Source: JBFWRI01 sp050248995
Lineage (GTDB): Bacteria > Pseudomonadota > Alphaproteobacteria > JAIXQD01
Direction of reading: 5' to 3'
Length of the DNA stretch: 64,000 nt
NCBI GenBank assembly: GCA_050248995.1
Contig: JBFWRI010000001.1
Location: 102,431 to 166,430, forward strand
The translations under genes were made by a program, and so were the position numbers. The notes beneath the pieces are model-generated. The model searched no databases, was not told where the DNA came from, and saw only the letters and a list, made by a program, of their open reading frames with translations. Every line of letters begins with the position of its first letter. Within the stretch, counting starts at the first letter, position 1. This document shows, piece by piece, positions 58,212-64,000 of this stretch.

Positions 58212-59072
58212 ATGAGTGCAGCCACAGTAATTCCTGACTACACAATTCCTTTTACGGACGAAGAAGATGCCGCGCACAAAGCCCGGGCATTTGAATGGGC
58301 AAGCACATTCCCGTTAAGGCAGGATCCATATGACTTTGTCGAGTATATGGGGGAGCACTGCGAAGTAAGCCCGGCAACGGGCATCAAAGGTGTCACGGTA
58401 TACAAGGTTGTCCACGCTGCCGACCTGATCGTTGCCGATCGCAAAGGCCGCATGCTGCTGATCAACCGCGGCTTTCCGCCTTTAGGGCTGGCGACCATCG
58501 GTGAGCTGATGCAGCTGCATGAAGATGGCAGCGGTGCCATGGAAACAACAAAAGAAGCCGCTATCCGCGGCGCCAAGGAAGAAGCAAATGTTATTGTACC
58601 GCCGGATGCACCGACCGTGCTGATGCGTCACCGTTCGGTCGCCAAGGCCGCTATTCGCCGCGTGCGCCCTGATCCTGAATTTATGGCCAAGCATGGTATG
58701 AAAGAAGGCGACTACTTTATGGTCAGCACCGCGTTCTATTGTCTTGTGGTGGATGATCTTGATGCATTTGACTACAAACCCCGCTCCGATGCCCGTGGCC
58801 TGCGCGTCGTGCAGTTCAAACCAGAAACCGGCGGTATGCATATCATTAAGGCTATTGAATGCGGTAAAAACTCGGGCACGCTCCATTCCGTTGATTTCGA
58901 TAACGCGCCGCCACTTGTTGCTGCAGACTTTGCAATTCCAGATTTATTCGACGCGATGATGATGGCACAACGAAAGCTTGCCGAAACCATTCCTGCTTTT
59001 GCTGATGTGGCGCCCGGCCAGCCGGCGGACGATCCTGCCGGCGCTAAATTGAACGAATCCCGTCCGCAATAA
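58212..59072 (+). CDS. Nudix-like protein with degenerate box
   Basis: A 286-residue protein with GGAG before its ATG. A Nudix-like core lies at about residues 65-215: LIVADRKGRMLLINRGFPPL, then ETTKEAAIRGAKEEANVIV, where the normal REUxEExGU reads RGAKEEANV. Two acidic metal ligands remain, but the first Glu and the Gly are changed. The region FYCLVVDDLDAFDYKPRSDA continues the fold. The C-terminal 40 residues are Pro/Ala-rich. It may bind rather than cleave a nucleotide. The end overlaps the convergent marC by 29 bases. Confidence 0.55.
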   Translation: MSAATVIPDYTIPFTDEEDAAHKARAFEWASTFPLRQDPYDFVEYMGEHCEVSPATGIKGVTVYKVVHAADLIVADRKGRMLLINRGFPPLGLATIGELMQLHEDGSGAMETTKEAAIRGAKEEANVIVPPDAPTVLMRHRSVAKAAIRRVRPDPEFMAKHGMKEGDYFMVSTAFYCLVVDDLDAFDYKPRSDARGLRVVQFKPETGGMHIIKAIECGKNSGTLHSVDFDNAPPLVAADFAIPDLFDAMMMAQRKLAETIPAFADVAPGQPADDPAGAKLNESRPQ

Positions 59073-59655
59073 ACTGTACTGACATCGCTGCCAGAATAAC
59101 GCCCATTACACGGGCCAGAATGCTGGTGCCGGTTTTCCCGATCATATTGCTTAGGTTGGGCGCATAACGCAGGGCGAAGTATGACACGACCTGCACCGCA
59201 ATCATGCCGGCGATGACTTCGGTAGTGCCGATAAAAGTATCATCAGCCTGATCCATCAGCAGAATAGATGCCGTCATACAGCCGGGACCCGACAGCAATG
59301 GGATGGCCAGCGGAAATACGGCGATATCCTCATGCTCTTCATCCAGTGCGGTGCTTTCCCGTGCGCGCTGCTTCTCGCGCTGGCCCATCACCATGCGGTA
59401 AGCAGTGACCGATAGCAACAAGCCGCCGGCGATGCGGAAGGCGGGAATGGAAACGCCCAGCACCGGCAGGATGTATTGGCCCAGCAGGCCGAAAGCGATC
59501 ATAATGCCGCCGGCGATCAGTGTGGCGCGGCGAACCACGGATTTAATTTGTTCATCGCTGTAACCTTGCGACAGGCCCAGGAAAATCACAGCCGTGCCAA
59601 CAGGATCAGCGATAACAAACAGGGTCACGAAGGTGGGCAGGAAGAATTCAAGCAT
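59044..59655 (-). CDS. MarC-family membrane protein
   Basis: A 203-residue inner-membrane protein with six hydrophobic segments. The pattern FFLPTFVTLFVIADPVGTAV, then GGIMIAFGLLGQYILPVLGV and FPLAIPLLSGPGCMTASILL, is that of MarC/UPF0056. The family's transport role is not settled; the old link to multiple antibiotic resistance was not upheld. It follows the glycosylase gene in the same direction, three bases apart. Confidence 0.9.
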   Translation of the reverse strand: MLEFFLPTFVTLFVIADPVGTAVIFLGLSQGYSDEQIKSVVRRATLIAGGIMIAFGLLGQYILPVLGVSIPAFRIAGGLLLSVTAYRMVMGQREKQRARESTALDEEHEDIAVFPLAIPLLSGPGCMTASILLMDQADDTFIGTTEVIAGMIAVQVVSYFALRYAPNLSNMIGKTGTSILARVMGVILAAMSVQFIADGIRSI

Positions 59656-59657
59656 AG

Positions 59658-60344
59658 CTATGTCTTAATCTTCTTTCGTGGCTTTTGTTTGGTTGCGGGC
59701 TTTGCCTTGGTTTTTGTTGGTGCTTTCGGTAGCTTGCTGACATCGGCGGCGCGCCATAGGTACAGGCACGCCAGCGATCCATAAGGCGCCCAGCGCTGGC
59801 CGATCCTTGCGAATTCCTTTTCATTTGGCATTTCTTTCAGGCCCGCGGCGATGCGGTAACCGTTGCGTACACCAAAGTCGCCGGCGCTCAATACATCCGT
59901 GCGGCCCAACGTGAAGATCATGAACATCTCAACGGTCCACTGGCCAACACCACGAATTTGCGTCAGCCGCGCGATCAGCTCCTCGTTCTTCAGCTTCTTT
60001 GCCGTTTTCAAATCGGGCACAGTGCCTTTGATCGTGTGCTTGGCAATGTCTTTGATGGCGGCCGTCTTGCTGCCCGAGAAACCGCAGGCGCGAAATGTTG
60101 GCGTGCGTAGTTTTAAAATCTGCTGTGGCGTCGGGAACTTGCCGCCAAACTTGTCAAGGAAGCGGTTGAAAATTGTCTCCGCCGCCTTGCCGTGCAGCTG
60201 CTGATAGGCGATGGATCGTACCAATGCCTGATAGGGCTGCCACTTGGCACGCGGTCCACGGGCCACATCGGGCAGGCTGATTTTGCCGTGCTGTTTGACA
60301 AGCTTTTTAAAAAGCGGGTCTGTTTTGGCCAACTTATTATGCAT
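59658..60344 (-). CDS. DNA-3-methyladenine glycosylase, AlkA type
   Basis: A 228-residue HhH-GPD glycosylase. The core is FRALVRSIAYQQLHGKAAET-like (YQALVRSIAYQQLHGKAAET), then the hairpin LTQIRGVGQWTVEMFMIFTL and the catalytic Asp in VLSAGDFGVRNGY. It lacks the N-terminal TBP-like domain of E. coli AlkA and resembles the shorter bacterial and yeast Mag-type enzymes. It removes alkylated purines. The C-terminal 25 residues are Lys/Pro-rich. It lies divergent from tgt, 45 bases away. Confidence 0.9.
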   Translation of the reverse strand: MHNKLAKTDPLFKKLVKQHGKISLPDVARGPRAKWQPYQALVRSIAYQQLHGKAAETIFNRFLDKFGGKFPTPQQILKLRTPTFRACGFSGSKTAAIKDIAKHTIKGTVPDLKTAKKLKNEELIARLTQIRGVGQWTVEMFMIFTLGRTDVLSAGDFGVRNGYRIAAGLKEMPNEKEFARIGQRWAPYGSLACLYLWRAADVSKLPKAPTKTKAKPATKQKPRKKIKT

Positions 60345-60389
60345 GCTCTTTTTCTAGCATAACGGCCTGTTTCTGGCTATGGTGCGCGC

Positions 60390-61514
60390 ATGATTGGCTT
60401 TCAGGTAACCAAGCAGGACGGGCAGGCGCGGCGCGGCGTGCTGGCAACGGCGCACGGCCAGGTGCAAACCCCTGCATTTTATGCCACGGCAACGGCTGCC
60501 AGCGTCAAGGGCCTGTGGTTTGACGACGTGCGCGAAACCGGCGCCGAGATGATTATCTGCAATACCTACCATCTGATGGTGCGCCCGGGTGCCGAGGCGA
60601 TTGCGGCGCGCGGCGGTCTGCACACATACACGGGCTGGAGCGGCCCGATCATTACCGACAGCGGCGGCTTCCAGGTCATGTCGCTGACCAAGCTGCGTAA
60701 GATGAGCGAAGACGGCGTCACGTTCCAGTCGCACATCGATGGCTCGAAATTCCACCTGACGCCCGAGCGCAGCACCGAAATCCAGTATCTGCTCGATTCG
60801 AACATCACTATGGCGTTCGATGAGTGCACCGCGAATGGCGCCACGCATGACCAAGCGGCAGCGTCGATGCGTATGTCGATGCGCTGGGCCAAGCGCAGCC
60901 GCGATGCATTCAAGCCGCGTGACGGGTACGGCCAGTTCGGCATCCAGCAGGGCAGCGTGTACGAAGATCTGCGGCGCGAGTCGTCGGAAAAGCTGCTGGA
61001 AGTCGGATTCGATGGCTATGCCATCGGCGGTCTTGCGATTGGCGAAGGTCAGGAAAAGATGTTCGAGGTGCTGGATTACGCGCCTGGCATGCTGCCGGCC
61101 GACAAACCCCGCTACCTGATGGGCGTTGGCAAGCCCGATGACATTGTGGGCGCCGTAGCCCGCGGTGTTGACCTGTTCGATTGCGTGATGCCAACGCGCA
61201 GCGGTCGCACAGGGCAGGCGTTTACACGCACCGGTACGCTGAATATGAAGAATGCCAAGCACGCCACCGATGATGGCCCGATTGATGCTACCTGCGCGTG
61301 CAAGGTATGCAAAACCCACAGCCGCGCCTACCTGCATCATTTATTCAAGGCCGACGAGATGATGGGACCGGTGATGCTCAGTTTCCATAACCTGCACTTT
61401 TACCAGACACTGATGGCCGATATGCGCAACGCCATCGAACAGGACACATTTGCCGCGTTTCACAAAAAGTTCCTTGCAGATTACAAGGGTGAGAAGAATG
61501 GCGATAACGATTGA
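60390..61514 (+). CDS. tgt: Queuine tRNA-ribosyltransferase
   Basis: A 374-residue Tgt. Catalytic Asp90 lies in IITDSGGFQVMS, nucleophile Asp264 in DLFDCVMPTRSGR, and the zinc site is Cys302, Cys304 and Cys307 with a later His (CACKVCKTHSRAYLHHLF). It exchanges guanine-34 of tRNAs for Asp, Asn, His and Tyr with preQ1. The next genes include queG for the last step, so the queuosine pathway is at least partly local. The start is 26 bases after the divergent spacing, with a weak ribosome site. Confidence 0.97.
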   Translation: MIGFQVTKQDGQARRGVLATAHGQVQTPAFYATATAASVKGLWFDDVRETGAEMIICNTYHLMVRPGAEAIAARGGLHTYTGWSGPIITDSGGFQVMSLTKLRKMSEDGVTFQSHIDGSKFHLTPERSTEIQYLLDSNITMAFDECTANGATHDQAAASMRMSMRWAKRSRDAFKPRDGYGQFGIQQGSVYEDLRRESSEKLLEVGFDGYAIGGLAIGEGQEKMFEVLDYAPGMLPADKPRYLMGVGKPDDIVGAVARGVDLFDCVMPTRSGRTGQAFTRTGTLNMKNAKHATDDGPIDATCACKVCKTHSRAYLHHLFKADEMMGPVMLSFHNLHFYQTLMADMRNAIEQDTFAAFHKKFLADYKGEKNGDND

Positions 61515-61977
61515 TTATCTGGCCAATCACCCGCAGCACTGCCAGCAGGTCGTTGACTGGGTGTGGGAAAACTGGGACCGGCACCTTGATTACAAATATG
61601 AAGAAACGCGCGACGAATTTTTTTCGTCGGCTGTTACTGATAAACTGCCGCTAACCTGTATCGCCTTGGATGACGATAAACCCATCGGCATGGTTGCTCT
61701 GCTGGAGCAGGATTACCTGGACCGCCCCGATCTTGGTCCATGGATCAGCGACATGTTCATTGAACCTGCCTATCGCAATCAGGGAATTGCCGCGCGGCTG
61801 TTCGATAAAATCTATAGCGTGGCGCAGAAGCTCGGTTACAATAAGGTCTACCTGTGGACCGAAAACCCCGAGCGTTATATTGTTCGCCCGCAATACAAGC
61901 TGATAGAAAAAGCCGAGGCCAAAGGCACGCCAATTTATATTTACGAACTGAACTTTGAGCGTCCCTTTGAAGAGTAA
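61498..61977 (+). CDS. GNAT-family acetyltransferase
   Basis: A 159-residue protein starting MAITIDYLANHPQHCQQVVD, with GAGAAG before the ATG and a 17-base overlap with tgt. The GNAT fold is seen in PIGMVALLEQDYLDRPDLGP, then WISDMFIEPAYRNQGIAARL with the acetyl-CoA loop RNQGIA, and KLGYNKVYLWTENPERYIVR. Its substrate is not known. It lies between tgt and queG and overlaps queG, so it is part of that operon. A link to queuosine is not established. Confidence 0.85.
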   Translation: MAITIDYLANHPQHCQQVVDWVWENWDRHLDYKYEETRDEFFSSAVTDKLPLTCIALDDDKPIGMVALLEQDYLDRPDLGPWISDMFIEPAYRNQGIAARLFDKIYSVAQKLGYNKVYLWTENPERYIVRPQYKLIEKAEAKGTPIYIYELNFERPFEE

Positions 61978-62989
61978 AATCCGCGATGCGGCGCTGAAAG
62001 CCGGGTTTGATGCCGTTGGCTTTGCCCCGGCGTCACTCAGCGACATTACACGCGAGCGTCTGCAAGAGTTTCTGGCCAAGGGCCTGCATGGCGAAATGGA
62101 CTGGCTGGCAAACCGCGCCGAACAGCGTGGCAATCCGCAGGCACTGTGGCCCGAAGCCAAATCTGTTATCTGCCTTGGCATGAATTACGGGCCTGATATC
62201 AACCCGCTGACGCAGCTGGAAGACAAAACCCGTGGCGCAATCTCGGTTTATGCGCAGGGCGACGATTACCACGATGTGTTGAAGAAAAAGCAGCGTGCTT
62301 TGGCTAGCTGGATTGCCACGGAATTCAAATGCGACGTGAAAATCTTTGTGGATACGGCGCCAGTAATGGAAAAACCGCTGGCGCAGAACGCGGGCCTTGG
62401 TTGGCAGGGCAAACACACCAATCTGGTGTCGCGTCAGCATGGCAGCTGGCTGTTCCTGGCAGAAATCTTCACTACGCTGGATCTGGAACCTGATGCAGCC
62501 GAAACCGATCACTGCGGCAACTGCCGCGCCTGCCTTGATGTGTGCCCCACGCAAGCCTTTATCGCACCGTACCAGCTAGATGCGCGGCGCTGCATCTCAT
62601 ACCTGACGATTGAACATAAAGGCCCGATACCCGAAGACCTACGGCCGTTGATGGGCAACCGTATTTATGGCTGTGATGACTGCACCGCCGTGTGCCCGTG
62701 GAACAAGTTCGCCACGCCAACAGATATGGCCGAGTTTCGCCCGCGCGCTGTGAACAAAACGCCGCCGCTGGCTGAACTGGCGCAGCTGGATGACGCTGCT
62801 TTCCGCACGCGCTTCAGCAAGTCGCCCATCAAGCGCATCGGTCGCGATCGTTTTGTGCGGAATGTGCTGATTGCCATAGGCAACAGCGGGGACAAGTCAC
62901 TGGCACCGGTGGCCCAGCGACTGGCAAATGACCTGGCGTTTGTTGTTAGTGATGCGGCCGCATGGGCACTGAAGCGGTTAGCAAACTGA
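61955..62989 (+). CDS. queG: Epoxyqueuosine reductase
   Basis: A 344-residue QueG with a TTG start (a second TTG at 61967 is possible). The N-terminal cobalamin-binding part includes KSVICLGMNYGPD and IFVDTAPVMEKPLAQNAGLG, with the catalytic Asp. Two [4Fe-4S] clusters are seen in CGNCRACLDVCPTQAF and CDDCTAVCPWNKF. A HEAT-like end follows. It reduces epoxyqueuosine to queuosine in tRNA. It overlaps the GNAT gene by 23 bases, and tgt lies just before. Confidence 0.96.
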   Translation: MSVPLKSKIRDAALKAGFDAVGFAPASLSDITRERLQEFLAKGLHGEMDWLANRAEQRGNPQALWPEAKSVICLGMNYGPDINPLTQLEDKTRGAISVYAQGDDYHDVLKKKQRALASWIATEFKCDVKIFVDTAPVMEKPLAQNAGLGWQGKHTNLVSRQHGSWLFLAEIFTTLDLEPDAAETDHCGNCRACLDVCPTQAFIAPYQLDARRCISYLTIEHKGPIPEDLRPLMGNRIYGCDDCTAVCPWNKFATPTDMAEFRPRAVNKTPPLAELAQLDDAAFRTRFSKSPIKRIGRDRFVRNVLIAIGNSGDKSLAPVAQRLANDLAFVVSDAAAWALKRLAN

Positions 62990-62995
62990 TTACTG

Positions 62996-63607
62996 CTATG
63001 GCTTTGGTTCTTCTGGCTTGGCTGTCTCTTCCCGAGGCCGTACAGCCGTAATGATGAACTGCAGTGCGGGCTGGCCTTCGGTTTTGCGGGTTACCACGGC
63101 CGTTACGGGCTGGCCGCCTTCCAGTGTCTGTACTGTCAGCCGCGCAAAAACATCGTCATTCGACAGCAGTTCAAGATTGGTTTCGCTGATGTACAGGGGT
63201 TGGCCTTGTTGGTAAGCATACGCCTGATTAAGAATAGCGATCGCTTCGGCACTTGATCCGGGCCTGTCACGGTCAAGCGCTTCCAATTCTGCATCAGAAA
63301 GCGGCTTGCGGTCGTGGAACGTGCTGCTGCCGGGCGGTATCCTGTAAAGCTCCAGCCCCAGCAAGCTCACGATGTCGGCGGCCAAAGAGCCGCTTTTGCG
63401 CCCGGAGTTGGGGATGCGCAGCAGGTTCGCTGACGACAGGCACAGCAGTTCCTGAAGATACACGATATTATCGTTACGCAGGATGTTGCCAAGGCGCGTA
63501 AAGATGCCGGAGTTATAGCGTTCGCCAAGATGTTGTTCCGACCATTCAATCAGATCATCGACTTTTACCGCCATCAGGCGGTCGTACAGGGGAAATTCTT
63601 TATTCAT
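62996..63607 (-). CDS. Protein with an RpoA C-terminal-domain-like fold
   Basis: A 203-residue protein. Residues 38-85 resemble the RNA polymerase alpha CTD: RLGNILRNDNIVYLQELLCL, then SSANLLRIPNSGRKSGSLAA and DIVSLLGLEL. The pattern N...LxxIPNxGRKS is that of the two-helix-hairpin-helix module. The first 35 and last 110 residues are unassigned; the C-terminus is Pro/Glu-rich. It may bind DNA or a polymerase partner. It converges with queG, with six bases between the stops, and lies downstream of rimO on the same strand. Confidence 0.6.
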   Translation of the reverse strand: MNKEFPLYDRLMAVKVDDLIEWSEQHLGERYNSGIFTRLGNILRNDNIVYLQELLCLSSANLLRIPNSGRKSGSLAADIVSLLGLELYRIPPGSSTFHDRKPLSDAELEALDRDRPGSSAEAIAILNQAYAYQQGQPLYISETNLELLSNDDVFARLTVQTLEGGQPVTAVVTRKTEGQPALQFIITAVRPREETAKPEEPKP

Positions 63608-63642
63608 TATTATGGTATCCTTTAAGTATGGTGGCGACCTTA

Positions 63643-64000
63643 TCAGGCGGCTATTACTTTCGCAATTAAATCGTATTCCGTTGCGCCGGTTACCGTGGCC
63701 TGCACGATATCGCCCGGCTTTTCGGTGCCTTTCAGGCCGCTCAGCTTTACCACACCGTCGATTTCCGGCGCATCAGCCTGACTGCGGGCCTGTGCCTTGC
63801 TGCCTTGCACCATATCAAGGATAACTGGAATCGTGCGGCCAACTTTTTGCTGCAGGCGTGCGGCTGAAATCTTATGCTGTGCGGTCATGAAGCGGTCATA
63901 ACGATCCTGCTTCACGTCTTCCGGAACGTCTGCCAGACCCAGCGTTTCGGATGTCGCGCCCTTCACCGGTTCGTACTTGAAGCAGCCCACGCGGTCCAGT
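63643..64000 (-). CDS. rimO: Ribosomal protein S12 methylthiotransferase, C-terminal part (partial)
   Basis: The frame is open to the window edge. It shows the end of the radical-SAM part (RVGCFKYEPVKGATSETLGL), then the linker helix VKQDRYDRFMTAQHKISAAR, and the C-terminal TRAM domain (RSQADAPEIDGVVKLSGLKG, GDIVQATVTGATEYDLIAKV). This order and the pattern SQADAPEIDG are typical of RimO, which methylthiolates Asp88 of ribosomal protein S12. The catalytic radical-SAM cysteines lie outside the window. Confidence 0.93.
   Translation of the reverse strand, partial: LDRVGCFKYEPVKGATSETLGLADVPEDVKQDRYDRFMTAQHKISAARLQQKVGRTIPVILDMVQGSKAQARSQADAPEIDGVVKLSGLKGTEKPGDIVQATVTGATEYDLIAKVIAA

Overview
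The window is a chromosomal segment from an alphaproteobacterium of moderately high GC. The evidence is an AddA-type (not RecB) recombination helicase, an FYDLN-acid protein, IHF beta beside a LapA-domain gene and accD, and an AhpC/AhpD/OxyR cluster. I cannot name the genus. Host genes fill the two flanks (about 1-12.2 kb and 54.3-64 kb). A composite integrated element of about 42 kb lies between them, starting just after a tRNA-Ala gene.

Left flank: the 3' end of addA, trxA, then leftward accD, a LapA-domain gene, ihfB, a periplasmic binding protein, an OmpA-like lipoprotein-free outer-envelope protein and two unrecognised genes. These are followed by rpsA, cmk, a Nudix gene and a second kinase related to Cmk, then rightward an FYDLN-acid gene and tRNA-Ala(GGC). 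The order resembles the conserved alphaproteobacterial block cmk-rpsA-ihfB-lapA-trpFBA-accD-folC-trxA-addA, but trpFBA and folC are absent and four genes sit between ihfB and rpsA.

Prophage part (about 12.2-39.69 kb, rightward): a recombination module (small protein, DUF2924 protein, large serine recombinase, HTH-like protein), an HxlR regulator, a structured non-coding stretch, a sigma-like factor, a Toprim/RecA-like primase-helicase, small phage genes, two DNA methyltransferases, and a lambda-like head and tail module (terminase, portal, S49 protease with nested scaffold, decoration protein, capsid, joining proteins, tail tube, frameshifted tail chaperone, tape measure, NlpC/P60). The tail-tip gene is cut off after about 115 codons. 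No lysis genes and no CI-type repressor are visible.

Second part (about 39.69-54.25 kb, mostly leftward): a more AT-rich, tightly coupled operon reads Fic protein, MmeI-like methyltransferase, membrane-anchored HTH-like protein, Mrr-like nuclease, SF2 helicase, GIY-YIG nuclease and a PHP/TrlF-like protein. The last gene is truncated at the same junction that cuts the phage tail-tip gene. It looks like a multi-component anti-phage or restriction-type system that I cannot match to a named one. Beside it is a second, unrelated large serine recombinase with two ParB/RepB-type genes (one internally deleted), a regulator, an HNH protein and two unknown genes. The simplest reading is two integrated elements side by side, with a deletion that fused them.

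Right flank: an HD-domain protein, mscL, a one-domain EamA protein, oxyR divergent from ahpC-ahpD, a degenerate Nudix-like protein, marC, an AlkA-type glycosylase, tgt, a GNAT gene, queG, a protein with an RpoA-CTD-like fold and the 3' end of rimO. Tgt and QueG together serve queuosine modification of tRNA.

The features most worth checking are the seven-gene island operon with its palindromic promoter, several strong terminator-like hairpins embedded inside phage coding sequences, a methyltransferase gene readable in two frames, a classical -1 slippery site in the tail chaperone, and a heptamer repeat cluster inside a small gene after the primase.
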